A stretch of 64,000 nucleotides of DNA from Bordetella ansorpii (GCF_900078315.1 NZ_FKBS01000006.1:218865-282864), one strand, 5' to 3'; counted from the first letter of the stretch, positions 1 through 11,869 are shown. Made by a program: numbers and translations. Notes: generated by a model not told the origin, from the letters alone.

Positions 1-9
1 TCCCTTCCT

Positions 10-1161
10 CTAGCGGCTCAACCCGCGCGCCGCGATGCGCCAGATCTCGGCCACCATGCCGTTGCGATACGCCACCAGGCAATCGTGCAGGTTGAAGGTC
101 GGGTCGACGTGCGAGGGCACCAGTTTCAGCACCTCGCCCAGTGCGGGGCCGTCCCCTTCCTGCACCGTCACCACGCCGTGCTCGTCGTTGGCCGCGACGT
201 ATTTCAGGTCGGGGCGTTCATACACCGACGGCAGCCCGCACTCGATGGTGGTGGACTTCAGGCCCGCGTCCAGCACGGCGCGGCCGGGTTTGGCGGTGCT
301 CATCACCGTGGACATCAGGAACAGACTGTGGCGGAAGGCCATGGCGCCGTCCCACTCGTTGGCGCCGTAGTCGCCGTCCATGAAGGCATAGGAGCCCGCC
401 TGCAGCTCGGTGTACACCCCGCTTGCCGCGTCGAACTCGGCGCTGCCGGTTCCGCCGCCGGTGATGCGTTCGCAGACGATGCCCGCGTCGCGCAGCGCTT
501 GGGCGAACGCCGCGGCGCGTTCGCCCGCCTGGGCGCACACCGCTGCCCGTTCGGCGCGGGTGCGCAAATGCTGCACCGTGCCGTGATAGGCCTGCAGGCC
601 GCCGAAGGTCAGCCCCGGCGCGGTCTGGATGCGCTGGGCCAGCGCCACCGCCTGCCCGCTGTCGGCCACGCCGCAGCGGCCCTGGCCCACGTCCACCTCG
701 ACCAGCACCGTCAGGTGCGCCCCCGCCTGCGCCATGGCGGCCGACAGCGCGTCGACGTTGTCGGGATGGTCCACGCACACGCTCAGCGTGGCGTTGGGCG
801 CGATGCGGGCGAGCAGCGCCAGCTTGGCCGGCCCCACCACCTGGTTGCTGATATGGATGTCGAGGATGCCGGCGGCGATGAAAGGCAGCGCCTCGCTGAC
901 CTTCTGGCAGCAGATGCCGCGCGCGCCGAGCGCCAGCTGGCGTAGCGACACCTGAGGGCACTTGTGCGCCTTGGCATGGGGGCGCAGGGCGACGCCGTGC
1001 TTGTCGGCCCAGTCCTGCATGGTCTTCAGATTGGCCTCGAAGGCGTCCAGGTCGATGGCCAGCGTGGGCGTGTCCACGCTGGCCAGCGGCTGGCCGGGCA
1101 GGACGGGAGGCGGCAGGTACGGATTGCCTTCCGGGCAGGTGGGAGTGTCGGATGAACCCAT
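10..1161 (-). CDS. D-threonine aldolase-like PLP enzyme (DSD1/DTA family)
   Basis: This protein of about 383 residues is a fold-type III PLP enzyme of the D-threonine aldolase / D-serine dehydratase family. Near residues 61-67 it has PHAKAHK, whose first Lys (about 64) should bind PLP. Near the C-terminus, SHVD gives H351-x-D353; H-x-D is the metal ligand pattern I associate with D-threonine aldolase rather than the H-x-C of D-serine dehydratase. I chose the ATG at 1161 because AGAGGA lies five bases upstream; the frame stays open 75 bases further without a better site. It diverges from the TAXI-TRAP transporter. Likely role: cleavage of D-threonine or related beta-hydroxy D-amino acids to glycine and an aldehyde. 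The exact substrate is inferred. Confidence 0.8.
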   Translation of the reverse strand: MGSSDTPTCPEGNPYLPPPVLPGQPLASVDTPTLAIDLDAFEANLKTMQDWADKHGVALRPHAKAHKCPQVSLRQLALGARGICCQKVSEALPFIAAGILDIHISNQVVGPAKLALLARIAPNATLSVCVDHPDNVDALSAAMAQAGAHLTVLVEVDVGQGRCGVADSGQAVALAQRIQTAPGLTFGGLQAYHGTVQHLRTRAERAAVCAQAGERAAAFAQALRDAGIVCERITGGGTGSAEFDAASGVYTELQAGSYAFMDGDYGANEWDGAMAFRHSLFLMSTVMSTAKPGRAVLDAGLKSTTIECGLPSVYERPDLKYVAANDEHGVVTVQEGDGPALGEVLKLVPSHVDPTFNLHDCLVAYRNGMVAEIWRIAARGLSR

Positions 1162-1393
1162 TTTTCCTCTTGGAATATTTGAAGGCGCGGGTAAGCCCGC
1201 CCCAGGTAAACCATAGCCCCGCGAGCATTGGCGCACGCCGGACCGCGTGTAAGAATTTACCTAAAGAAAGCGAAAAGAAAGGTTTCCCAACGCTGCATAT
1301 TTGGCGGGATGTTCCAAACGGGGTGTTTTTCCTGGAATGACCCGGCCTTGGGCGGCCCACAAAAAGCTTTCACGCCGCACGCGTAGTGCGGGC

Positions 1394-1421
1394 GCGTCCC
1401 GTCTTGGGAGGGACGGGACGC
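1394..1421 (+). promoter_or_regulatory. 5' leader hairpin before the TAXI binding-protein gene
   Basis: A perfect 10-bp inverted repeat (GCGTCCCGTC / GACGGGACGC) with an 8-base loop ends 30 bases before the start codon at 1452. It has no T-tract. It may stabilise the mRNA or control translation. This is structural evidence only; the rest of the 290-base divergent region 1162-1451 shows no clear -35/-10 pair to me. Confidence 0.45.
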
Positions 1422-1451
1422 AAGGTCGTGCCTTATTACTACGGAGAAGCC

Positions 1452-2414
1452 ATGAAGCTCAATCGCTGGATCAAAACCCTGGCCGTCGCATTGGCCATCA
1501 CGGGCGCGGCCACCTCGGCGCACGCCCAGCAGTTCTTCCGCATCGGTACGGGCGGTACGGCCGGCACCTACTACCCCGTGGGCGGAATGATCGCCAACTC
1601 GATCTCCGAGCCCGGCAAGCTGGTCGCCACCGCGGTGGCCAGCAATGGCTCGGTCGCCAACATCAACGGCATCCTGGGCGGATCGCTCGAATCCGGTTTC
1701 ACGCAGTCCGACGTGGCCTACTGGGCCTATAGCGGCACCGGCACGTTCGAGGGCAAGCCCAAGGCGCAGGGCCTGCGGCTGATCGCCACCCTGTATCCGG
1801 AAAGCATCCATCTGGTGGCCCGCAAGGGCTCGGGCATCAAATCGGTGGCCGACCTGCGCGGCAAGCGCGTGTCCATGGACGAGCCCGGTTCGGGCACCCT
1901 GGTCGACGTGCGCCTGATCCTGGCGGCCTACGGCATGGCCGACAAGGATGTGAAGGCCGAATACCTCAAGCCCAACCAGGCCGGCGACAAGATGCGCGAC
2001 GGCAGCCTGGATGCCTTCTTCTTCGTGGGCGGCGCGCCGGCCGGCGCCATCGCCGAATTGGCCGCCAGCGGCGGCGGCATCGAACTGGTCTCGCTGGTCG
2101 GTCCCGAGATCGACAAGCTGCGCGCCGAACAGCAGTTCTTCACGCCCGACGTCATCCCGGCCAATACCTATCAGGGCGTGGCCGAGGCCAGGACGATTTC
2201 CGTCAACGCGCAGATGGTCACGTCCGACAAGCTGCCCGAAGCCATCGTCTATGAGCTGACCAAGAAGCTCTACAGCGACGCCACGCGCAAGACGCTGGAC
2301 AGCGGCCATGCCAAGGGCAAGCTCATCACGCTGCAGAACGCGGTCAAGGGCGCGGGCATCCCGTTCCACCCGGGCGCCGAGAAGTTCTACAAGGAAGCCG
2401 GGCTGCTGAAGTAA
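1452..2414 (+). CDS. TAXI-family TRAP transporter substrate-binding protein
   Basis: This protein of 320 residues is a periplasmic binding protein of the TAXI (TRAP-associated extracytoplasmic immunogenic) family. Residues 1-23 are a Sec signal peptide ending AHA. The mature part opens with the family hallmark FFRIGTGGTAGTYYPVGG and keeps later TAXI features (SGSGIKSVADLRGKRV, DEPGSGT). The start is the ATG at 1452, preceded by GGAGAAG. It is followed after about 100 bases, including a strong hairpin, by its fused permease, so the two form one importer. Relatives bind glutamate/2-oxoglutarate or other organic anions; the ligand cannot be read from sequence. Confidence 0.9.
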   Translation: MKLNRWIKTLAVALAITGAATSAHAQQFFRIGTGGTAGTYYPVGGMIANSISEPGKLVATAVASNGSVANINGILGGSLESGFTQSDVAYWAYSGTGTFEGKPKAQGLRLIATLYPESIHLVARKGSGIKSVADLRGKRVSMDEPGSGTLVDVRLILAAYGMADKDVKAEYLKPNQAGDKMRDGSLDAFFFVGGAPAGAIAELAASGGGIELVSLVGPEIDKLRAEQQFFTPDVIPANTYQGVAEARTISVNAQMVTSDKLPEAIVYELTKKLYSDATRKTLDSGHAKGKLITLQNAVKGAGIPFHPGAEKFYKEAGLLK

Positions 2415-2451
2415 GCACCGACCGACGTCAGGCATTCGACGTCTCTACCGC

Positions 2452-2481
2452 GCGCGCCGGCCCTTCGACAGGCCGGCGCGC
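2452..2481 (+). promoter_or_regulatory. Intercistronic hairpin between TAXI binding protein and permease
   Basis: A perfect 11-bp stem GCGCGCCGGCC / GGCCGGCGCGC with an 8-base loop sits between the two cistrons and lacks a T-tract. Such hairpins usually protect the upstream binding-protein mRNA 3' end and reduce downstream permease expression. That role is inferred here. Confidence 0.6.
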
Positions 2482-2516
2482 CGCGTCTTCTCGCATTCTC
2501 ACAGAGTGCCCAGGTC

Positions 2517-4541
2517 ATGCAGATCGATCACGAAAAGACCCAGCAACTGGCGGAAACCTACGACTCCGAAATCCGTTTTCGTCCCTTGGGCAAGACGGCC
2601 GCATGGATCGTCTCGCTGCTGCTGGTGGCGCTCTCGCTGTTCCATTACTACACCGCGGGTTTCGGCCTGCTGCGCGAGGCCACGCACCGCGGCGTGCACC
2701 TGGCCTTCGTGCTCAGCCTGATCTTCCTGGTGTTCGGATTCAGCAAGGCGCATTACCGGCGCGAGCCCCGCTCGGCCTGGTATGCGCCGGGCGGCGTGCC
2801 GCTGTACGACTGGCTGATCGCCGCCCTGCTGGCGCTGACGGTGCTCTACATCCCCTACATCTTCGACGACCTGGCCTATCGCGTCGGCAATCCGCTGCCG
2901 CTGGATGTGCTGATGGGCTCGATCCTGATCGTCGGGCTGCTGGAGGGCACGCGGCGCGCCATGGGCTGGCCGCTGCCCATCATCGCGATGGTCTTCCTGG
3001 CCTATGCCGCGTTCGGACGCGTGTTTCCCGGCCTGCTGCAGCACGCGGGCAACAGCTGGGCGCAGATCGTCAACCACATGTACCTGACCAGCCAGGGCGT
3101 CTATGGGGTGGCGGTCGGCGTGGTGGCCACTTATGTGTTCCATTTCGTGTTGTTCGGCGTGCTGGCCACGCGCATCGGCCTGGGCCAGCTATTCCTGGAT
3201 ACGGCCTCGACCATCGCCGGGCGCTATGCCGGCGGACCGGCCAAGGTGTCGGTCTTCGGCTCGGCGATGTTCGGCATGCTGTCGGGTTCGTCCGTCGCCA
3301 ACGCCGTCACGGTCGGCTCGCTGACCATTCCCGCCATGATCCGCGTGGGCTATCCGCGCCACTTCGCCGGGGGCGTCGAGGCGGCGTCCAGCACCGGCGG
3401 CCAGATCACGCCGCCCATCATGGGCGCGGCCGCTTTCCTGATGATCGAATTCCTGGGCATCCCGTATCAGCAGATCGCCATCGCGGGCATCTTTCCCGCG
3501 CTGCTGTATTTCTTCGGCATGTTCATGCAGGTTCACTTCGAGGCCAAGCGCGAGGGCCTGCGCGGCCTGACCGCCGAGGAAATGCCCCGCCTGCGCGAGT
3601 CCTTCCGCACGCGGTGGCCGACCCTGATCCCGCTGCTGTTGCTGGTCGGCGTACTGGCCAGCGGACGCACGCCGTATCTGGCGGCGTTCTGCGGCATCAC
3701 GGGCTGCATCCTGGTCGGATTGCTCAATCCTTATCAGCGCCTGCGCTGGCGCGATCTGTACGAGGCATTCGAAACCGGCGCCAAGTACGCGCTGGCCGTC
3801 GGCGCGGCGGCCGGCACGGTCGGGCTGATCATCGGCGTGGTGACGCTGACCGGCGTGGGGTTCAAGATTTCCTTCATCGTCATCTCGACGGCGCAATGGC
3901 TGGCCTCGGGCGCCAGCGCCGTGATCCCCGAGGCGCTGGCCAGCACCCAGACCCTGACGCTGGCGGCCGCGCTGTGCATGACCGGGCTGGTGTGCATTCT
4001 GATGGGGTGCGGCGTGCCCACGACGGCCAATTACCTGATCATGGTGACTGTGGCGGCGCCCACGCTGGTGCAACTGGGCGTGCAACCGATCGCGGCGCAC
4101 TTCTTCGTGTTCTATTTCGGCATCCTGGCCGACATCACGCCGCCGGTGGCCCTGGCGGCCTATGCGGCGGCCGGCATGGCGGGCAGCGATCCCTTCCAGA
4201 CCGGCAATACCGCCTTTCGCCTGGGCATCACCAAGCTGATCGTGCCGTTCGTCTTCGTGTTTTCACCGTCGTTGCTCATTTCCGTGCAGGGGTTCTCGCC
4301 CTATGATTTCTGGGTGACGCTGATCGGCTGCATGATCGGCCTGGTGCTGCTGTCCGCGGCGTTCTCGCGCTACATGCTGGTGGGCATGAAATCCTGGGAA
4401 CGCCTGCTGTGCGCGGTGGGCGCATTGCTGACCATCGCCCCCGGCCTGGCCAGCGGGCTGCTGGGACTGGTGGTCGCCGCCCCCGCCGTGGTCAATCAGG
4501 TGGTGCAAGCGCGCGCCGCGCGCGGGGCCGCGCCCGCCTGA
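2517..4541 (+). CDS. TRAP transporter permease, fused 4TM/12TM (DctQM-type)
   Basis: This 674-residue integral membrane protein is the fused small-plus-large membrane component typical of TAXI-TRAP systems. The N-terminal roughly 180 residues carry about four hydrophobic helices. The rest is a DctM-like domain with the conserved stretches GMLSGSSVANAVTVGSLTIP and ASSTGGQITPPIMGAAAF, and a second GCGVPTTANYL / DITPPVALAAYAA repeat. It should use a sodium or proton gradient to import the anion delivered by the upstream binding protein. The start is the ATG at 2517; the ribosome site (CCAGGTC) is weak. No separate DctQ gene is present, as expected for the fused form. Confidence 0.92.
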   Translation: MQIDHEKTQQLAETYDSEIRFRPLGKTAAWIVSLLLVALSLFHYYTAGFGLLREATHRGVHLAFVLSLIFLVFGFSKAHYRREPRSAWYAPGGVPLYDWLIAALLALTVLYIPYIFDDLAYRVGNPLPLDVLMGSILIVGLLEGTRRAMGWPLPIIAMVFLAYAAFGRVFPGLLQHAGNSWAQIVNHMYLTSQGVYGVAVGVVATYVFHFVLFGVLATRIGLGQLFLDTASTIAGRYAGGPAKVSVFGSAMFGMLSGSSVANAVTVGSLTIPAMIRVGYPRHFAGGVEAASSTGGQITPPIMGAAAFLMIEFLGIPYQQIAIAGIFPALLYFFGMFMQVHFEAKREGLRGLTAEEMPRLRESFRTRWPTLIPLLLLVGVLASGRTPYLAAFCGITGCILVGLLNPYQRLRWRDLYEAFETGAKYALAVGAAAGTVGLIIGVVTLTGVGFKISFIVISTAQWLASGASAVIPEALASTQTLTLAAALCMTGLVCILMGCGVPTTANYLIMVTVAAPTLVQLGVQPIAAHFFVFYFGILADITPPVALAAYAAAGMAGSDPFQTGNTAFRLGITKLIVPFVFVFSPSLLISVQGFSPYDFWVTLIGCMIGLVLLSAAFSRYMLVGMKSWERLLCAVGALLTIAPGLASGLLGLVVAAPAVVNQVVQARAARGAAPA

Positions 4542-4626
4542 CGGCCGTGGGCGCCGCTCTGGTGTCGATGCGACGCGACCGTTTTTCACGCCGGGGCCGC
4601 CTGCGCAACCTGTACGTAGGACCAAG

Positions 4627-4655
4627 TTGCCCCAGGTGGCAAATCAGCGTAAAGT
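4627..4655 (+). promoter_or_regulatory. Putative sigma-70 promoter for smg
   Basis: TTGCCC (4627-4632) and TAAAGT (4650-4655) are separated by 17 bases, about 65 bases before the smg start. An overlapping TAAAAT lies at 4655-4660. Identified by eye. Confidence 0.4.
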
Positions 4656-4719
4656 AAAATTACGTTTGCTGGTTTGCCGATATGCGGGCCGACTGGGCAA
4701 ACGGCCACTTGGCCGCTAT

Positions 4720-5181
4720 ATGTTCGATATCCTGGTTTATCTGTTCGAAAACTATTACACGCCGCAAGCCTGTCCTGCGGCCGACGTGTTGGCAAAGCGG
4801 CTCGCCGCCGCCGGGTTCGAGCACGAAGACATCGACGACGCCTTGGGTTGGCTCTACGGTCTGGCCGAAACCACCGAGCGTTGCGTCGAACTGGCGCAGG
4901 TTCCCAGCAGCGGCGTTCGCATCTACACCGATTCCGAATACCGGCAACTCGGTACCGAGTCCATCGGTTTCATCGCCTTCCTGGAGTCCGCGGGCGTGCT
5001 GCCGGCGCCGCTGCGCGAGATCGTCATCGATCGTGCGCTGGCCTCGCCCGAGACGCCCGTGCCGCTGTCGCGCATCAAGATCATCGCGCTGATGGTGCTC
5101 TGGAGCCAGGAAGCCGAGATCGACAATCTGGTGCTCGAAGAACTGCTCGAGGACGAAGGCGGCCGCCGCCTTCTGCATTAA
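4720..5181 (+). CDS. smg: Smg family protein (DUF494)
   Basis: This 153-residue protein has the classic Smg start MFDILVYLFENYY and the LEELLEDEGG segment near the C-terminus; the length matches the family. Its biochemical function is not established. In many proteobacteria smg follows dprA and sits in the fmt/def neighbourhood. Here the gene upstream is a TRAP permease, so dprA is not adjacent. The open frame extends upstream to 4627, but the conserved MFDIL start at 4720 is preferred. gluQ follows after 57 bases containing a hairpin. Confidence 0.9.
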   Translation: MFDILVYLFENYYTPQACPAADVLAKRLAAAGFEHEDIDDALGWLYGLAETTERCVELAQVPSSGVRIYTDSEYRQLGTESIGFIAFLESAGVLPAPLREIVIDRALASPETPVPLSRIKIIALMVLWSQEAEIDNLVLEELLEDEGGRRLLH

Positions 5182-5200
5182 CCGCATCAGCGCCGGTTTC

Positions 5201-5222
5201 CGGGCCCCAGAAACGGGGCCCG
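5201..5222 (+). terminator. Hairpin between smg and gluQ
   Basis: An 8-bp stem CGGGCCCC / GGGGCCCG with a six-base loop (AGAAAC) follows smg and ends 16 bases before the gluQ start codon. There is no T-run, so it is more likely an attenuating or mRNA-stabilising hairpin than a full terminator. Confidence 0.4.
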
Positions 5223-5238
5223 TCCCTCATTCATTCCC

Positions 5239-6147
5239 GTGACGACGTACATCGGCCGCTTCGCTCCCAGTCCCAGCGGGCCGCTGCACGCGGGTTCGCT
5301 GGTGGCTGCGCTGGCCAGCTGGCTGGACGCCCGTGCCCAGGGTGGACGCTGGCTGCTGCGCATCGAGGACGTCGATACCCCGCGCACCGTGGACGGCGCC
5401 GCCGACCGCATCATGGATCAGTTGCGCGCCCTGGGGCTGCACTGGGACGGCGACGTCATGTGGCAATCCCGGCGCGGCCAGGCGTATCAGCAGGCTTTCG
5501 ATGATCTTGCCGCGCGCGGATTGATCTACGGCTGCGGCTGCACCCGGCGCGAGATCGCCGATTCGCAACTGCGCGGGGGCGAGGCCGGCGCCGATGGCGA
5601 GCGGCCCTATCCCGGCACCTGCCGCCACGGCCTGGCGCCGGGCCGTCAGGCGCGCGCCTGGCGCGTACGGGTGCCTTCAGGCACGGAACACTTCCAGGAC
5701 CGCTGGTTGGGCCCACAGCAGCAGGACGTGGCGCAGGCCGTGGGAGACTTCACCCTGCGGCGTGCGGACGGCCTGTGGGCCTATCAGTTGGCCGTGGTGG
5801 TGGACGATGGCGCCCAGGGGGTGACCGACGTGGTGCGCGGCGCCGATCTGCTCAGTTCCACGGCGCGGCAGCGGGTGCTGGCTCGCTTGCTCGACCTACC
5901 CGTGCCGCGCGTGATGCACGTGCCGCTGATCGTGGATCCGGACAGCGGCATGAAGCTGTCCAAGCAGAACGGCGCGGCCACGTTGGACACCCAGCGGCCT
6001 TTGCGGACGCTGGGCCAGGCTTGGCGCGACCTGGGATTCGCAGGTTTCGATGCGCCGGACGTGCAGGCCTTCCTGGCCGAGGCGACGGCCCGCTGGGCGC
6101 GGCGGTTTCCGCTGGCCGGATCAATCTCTCCGCAAGAAAAGCGGTAG
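5239..6147 (+). CDS. gluQ: Glutamyl-Q tRNA(Asp) synthetase
   Basis: This 302-residue class I synthetase paralogue is a truncated GluRS lacking the anticodon-binding domain; it charges glutamate onto queuosine 34 of tRNA(Asp). Visible features are the HIGH-like PSGPLHAGS (residues 12-20), RIEDVDTPR (41-49), zinc ligand candidates C99, C101, Y124 and C128, and the KMSKS-like KLSKQ (239-243). The start codon is GTG at 5239. It ends convergently against the large membrane protein gene on the other strand. Confidence 0.93.
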   Translation: MTTYIGRFAPSPSGPLHAGSLVAALASWLDARAQGGRWLLRIEDVDTPRTVDGAADRIMDQLRALGLHWDGDVMWQSRRGQAYQQAFDDLAARGLIYGCGCTRREIADSQLRGGEAGADGERPYPGTCRHGLAPGRQARAWRVRVPSGTEHFQDRWLGPQQQDVAQAVGDFTLRRADGLWAYQLAVVVDDGAQGVTDVVRGADLLSSTARQRVLARLLDLPVPRVMHVPLIVDPDSGMKLSKQNGAATLDTQRPLRTLGQAWRDLGFAGFDAPDVQAFLAEATARWARRFPLAGSISPQEKR

Positions 6148-6208
6148 GCCCTGAACCGAGTCCCGAAGGCCGGATTCATTTCGGGGGCAACTCATCCGTG
6201 CCGCCTGC

Positions 6209-8833
6209 CTACAGCGGTTGCCGTTTCTCATCCAGCATCCGTACCAGCAGCCCCGTACCGCTGTCGTCGACCCGGATCTCTCCATAGCGTGCCGCCGCGT
6301 AGCGCTCGGCCTGCCCCTCGGGAAAGAAATAGGCGTTGGTGACGATGCGCACGCCTTCGGGGCGCACACGGTAGCGCAGCACCAGTTCGTCGCCGGTCCG
6401 CGGCTCTGCGCGCTCCTGCAGCCGCACGGCCTGCGCCACGCCCTGTTCGTCGGGCGCCAGCACCAGATAGCCCTCGGTGCGCACGAAAGGGCTGTCATCC
6501 GGTCCCAGATGGCTCGGGTCCTGGTCCAGCAACCGGTTGACCGCGTCGCCCGCCGCGAAGCGCAGCGCCATGTAGTCGCCCTGCATCAGCGAGCGCGGAT
6601 CGACCGGCGCCAGCGCCAGGATGGCCACGCGGCCCGAGGCCAGCAGGGTCTCGCGCTGCCAGATGGCGGTATTGGCCGCCGCCAGCGCCAGCAGCAGCCC
6701 AGCCACCACGCCCGCCGCGCGCCAGCGCTGCGTGGCGGTGGCACGGCCCGGCACGTCAGGCGCGGCCGTTGCCGTGCGCATCACGCGCGGCACCAGCCAC
6801 ACCATGCCGCGCAGCAGGAACATCATGACGCCCGCCGTGGCCAGCCAACCGGCCTTTTGCAGCAGCGGCACTTCCAGCTGGTAGTAATAGATCAGCAGGT
6901 AGAACAGCAGCGCCACCACGCCAAAAATGGTCAGGCGCGGCTTGTTCAGGCCGGCTCCGAGCAGCATCCATGTCAAAGCGAAGGCGATGCCCGGGCTGGG
7001 CAACCAGAACAGCGCCAGCACCAGCAGGGCCAGGGGCACGGTCCAGACCAGCGCGGGCGTGAGCGCCGCGCGGCGTGCGCCCAGCACCAGGGCCGCCACC
7101 ACGGCAGGCAGCAGGGCGCCGGCCAGGCTGAGCGCGGCAGTGGCCGGCCGCGCCGACCAGAGCTCGAACAGGTTCGTGGCCGCCACGCCACCCGACAGCC
7201 ACACCAGGCTTTGCACGGCGATGGCGGTCGACCAGCCCAGCGGATCCAGCTTGCGCTGGCGCGGCGGCGCCAGCCGATGCCCGATCCAGAAGGCCGCGGC
7301 GGCCGTCCAGGCGCCCAGCACCGCGACCGGTTGCCAGATGATGGAGGAGACGGCCACGTCGTAGTCCATCATGGCGTCGATCAGATCGACGTTGGTGCTC
7401 AGGTTGGGCCACATGAACCGCCAGACCAGGCAGGCGCCGGCCAGGGCCATCATCCAGCCGCTGAGAAACCGCAGCAGCGCGTCGGGCGCCAGGACATAGA
7501 CGACGATACCCATCGCCAGCACGATCAGCCAGGTGCCGTAGGCGGAGGACAGGTCGTACAGGCCGTACGCGATCAGGAGTTGCCCGGTGAAGCCCATCGC
7601 GGTGGCGCACTGGCGCCAGAACGCCCCGCTGGCGTTGCGCAGGGCTGCGATGCTGGCCGTGCACAGGGCCAGGCCGGCCAGTCCCGCCATCTCCGGCGAG
7701 CCGATCACGCCGGACACGGCGAGGAACAGCAACAGCAGCAGTGTCGCCAGCCAGGCGCTCAGGCCCAGCAGGCCGTAGATGTACCAGGGCGTCTCGGCCC
7801 GTGCCTGGGTGGTGTCGCCCGCCAGCGCGATGACGGGGGCGCTGGCGTCGGCGGGATCGACCGCGTTGCCCGCCGAGGCGCCTTCGGGCGCGGAATCGGC
7901 CATGCGCCCGGTGGGGCTCTGCGCGGCCAGTTTGCGCAGCCAGCGCGCGGCCCACACGGCCTCGGCCATCAGCAGCGCGGCCAGCGGCAGGACCGCCCAG
8001 ATGCCGGGCTCGAGACGCAGCAGCCATTCTCCGACGACCCGCAGCGACACGAGGATGGCGCCGGCGGCCAGCATGGCCAGGATGACCAGATCGCGCCGCG
8101 CACGAAGGTAATACAGGCCCAAGGCCACGGTGACGATGATCCAGGCGATGCCGGTGTAGCTGCCCAGGCCCATGATGATGTCGCCCACGATCAGGGCCAG
8201 CACCAGTACGCCCACCGTCAGGATGGCCAGCACGCGGGGTCCGACCCGGGTACTGGCGCGCCAATGGCGCGCGGCCAGTTCCCAGCCGATCAGCATCAGC
8301 AGGTTCAGCCCTGCCATCACCAGACTGGGGAAACCGGGGCCGGCGAATGCCACCCACCACGCGAACAGATGCTCGCCCAGCCACAGCGAGGCGGCGACGT
8401 TCACGACCAGCACCCACAGCAGCCAGACCGGCTGGCTGGCCGCCACCAGCGCCCAGGGCAGCAGCAGCAGGGCCCAGAAGGCAAACAATTCCCAGGTGTC
8501 GGCACCGGTTTGGTATGTTTGACCCACCAGGGCGAGCAGGGCGCCCAGCAGCAGGCCGGCCAATGTCAGCACCGCGCCCGCGATGTGGCGCCGCGAATCG
8601 GCATCGGCGCGCAGGCGCAACCCGATGCCCGCGGCGGCCAGCGCGCACAACGCCAGCAGGGCCTGGGCGCCCACGAAACGCTCGGTCTTGTCCAGGGCCG
8701 GCCAGTTGGCCGCCACCCAGCAAATCACGCCGCTGCCCAGCAGCAGGACCCCCAATCCCAGGGTCGCGCGACCCAGGAATTGGCGCCAAGTGTGCAATTC
8801 CGATCCTGCTGGCGAATGACCCCCGACTTGCAT
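6209..8833 (-). CDS. Large membrane protein: DUF2157 plus GDYXXLXY domain
   Basis: This protein of about 874 residues is almost entirely hydrophobic helices (roughly 20 or more). The N-terminus has the DUF2157 pattern (FLGRATLGLGVLLLGSGVI, then VAANWPALDK). The middle resembles DUF4401-type repeats. The C-terminus is a non-membrane GDYXXLXY domain containing MQGDYMALRF. In many genomes these are two neighbouring genes; here they form one polypeptide. Function is unknown. I chose the ATG at 8833 because AGGGGAGA lies eight bases upstream; an ATG at 8857 and a GTG at 8887 are alternatives. It is divergent from topB, with 63 bases between the two starts. Confidence 0.75.
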   Translation of the reverse strand: MQVGGHSPAGSELHTWRQFLGRATLGLGVLLLGSGVICWVAANWPALDKTERFVGAQALLALCALAAAGIGLRLRADADSRRHIAGAVLTLAGLLLGALLALVGQTYQTGADTWELFAFWALLLLPWALVAASQPVWLLWVLVVNVAASLWLGEHLFAWWVAFAGPGFPSLVMAGLNLLMLIGWELAARHWRASTRVGPRVLAILTVGVLVLALIVGDIIMGLGSYTGIAWIIVTVALGLYYLRARRDLVILAMLAAGAILVSLRVVGEWLLRLEPGIWAVLPLAALLMAEAVWAARWLRKLAAQSPTGRMADSAPEGASAGNAVDPADASAPVIALAGDTTQARAETPWYIYGLLGLSAWLATLLLLLFLAVSGVIGSPEMAGLAGLALCTASIAALRNASGAFWRQCATAMGFTGQLLIAYGLYDLSSAYGTWLIVLAMGIVVYVLAPDALLRFLSGWMMALAGACLVWRFMWPNLSTNVDLIDAMMDYDVAVSSIIWQPVAVLGAWTAAAAFWIGHRLAPPRQRKLDPLGWSTAIAVQSLVWLSGGVAATNLFELWSARPATAALSLAGALLPAVVAALVLGARRAALTPALVWTVPLALLVLALFWLPSPGIAFALTWMLLGAGLNKPRLTIFGVVALLFYLLIYYYQLEVPLLQKAGWLATAGVMMFLLRGMVWLVPRVMRTATAAPDVPGRATATQRWRAAGVVAGLLLALAAANTAIWQRETLLASGRVAILALAPVDPRSLMQGDYMALRFAAGDAVNRLLDQDPSHLGPDDSPFVRTEGYLVLAPDEQGVAQAVRLQERAEPRTGDELVLRYRVRPEGVRIVTNAYFFPEGQAERYAAARYGEIRVDDSGTGLLVRMLDEKRQPL

Positions 8834-8896
8834 GCCCTGAATCTCCCCTCTTATCATCCGCGCTAATCGAGGCGGGACTGCCGCCACTGGATACTC

Positions 8897-11563
<2,667 letters not shown>

Positions 11564-11659
11564 TCTTCCGATCCGCCCAGGACCTGGCGCGTGCGTGAGC
11601 CACGCACGCGCCCGGGCCGCGCTTGCGATCCCGCCGTTTGCTCCGAACAAGGAATCTCC

Positions 11660-11869
11660 ATGCCTTACGTCCGTATCGAAATCCTGGAAGGCCGTACCGA
11701 AGACCAGAAGGCCGCCATCGCCGCGTCGGTGACGCAGGCGCTGGTCGAGCATGCCGGCGCCAATCCGCAAAGCGTGTTCGTGGTGTTCGACGACGTCGCG
11801 CCGCAGAACTGGGCGACCGCCGGCACGCTGGTCTCGCGCCGCAACGCCGCGCCGAAAAGCCACGGCTGA
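11660..11869 (+). CDS. 4-oxalocrotonate tautomerase family protein
   Basis: This 69-residue protein has the single beta-alpha-beta fold of the 4-OT family. Pro2, directly after the initiator Met, is the expected catalytic base, and the N-terminus PYVRIEILEGRT is typical. Such enzymes interconvert enol and keto forms of dicarboxylates; the substrate here is unknown. AAGGAA lies six bases before the ATG. It stands alone between topB and the ABC importer operon. Confidence 0.85.
   Translation: MPYVRIEILEGRTEDQKAAIAASVTQALVEHAGANPQSVFVVFDDVAPQNWATAGTLVSRRNAAPKSHG

Noticed and set aside
1312-1337. TTCCA..TGGAA inverted repeat in the dta/TAXI divergent region
   Set aside because: Arms of five bases with a 16-base spacer are expected by chance.
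6218-8866. Open frame of about 880 codons on the plus strand opposite the DUF2157 gene
   Set aside because: The product is dominated by Gln, His, Arg and Gly with no domain; it is the shadow of the membrane protein gene.
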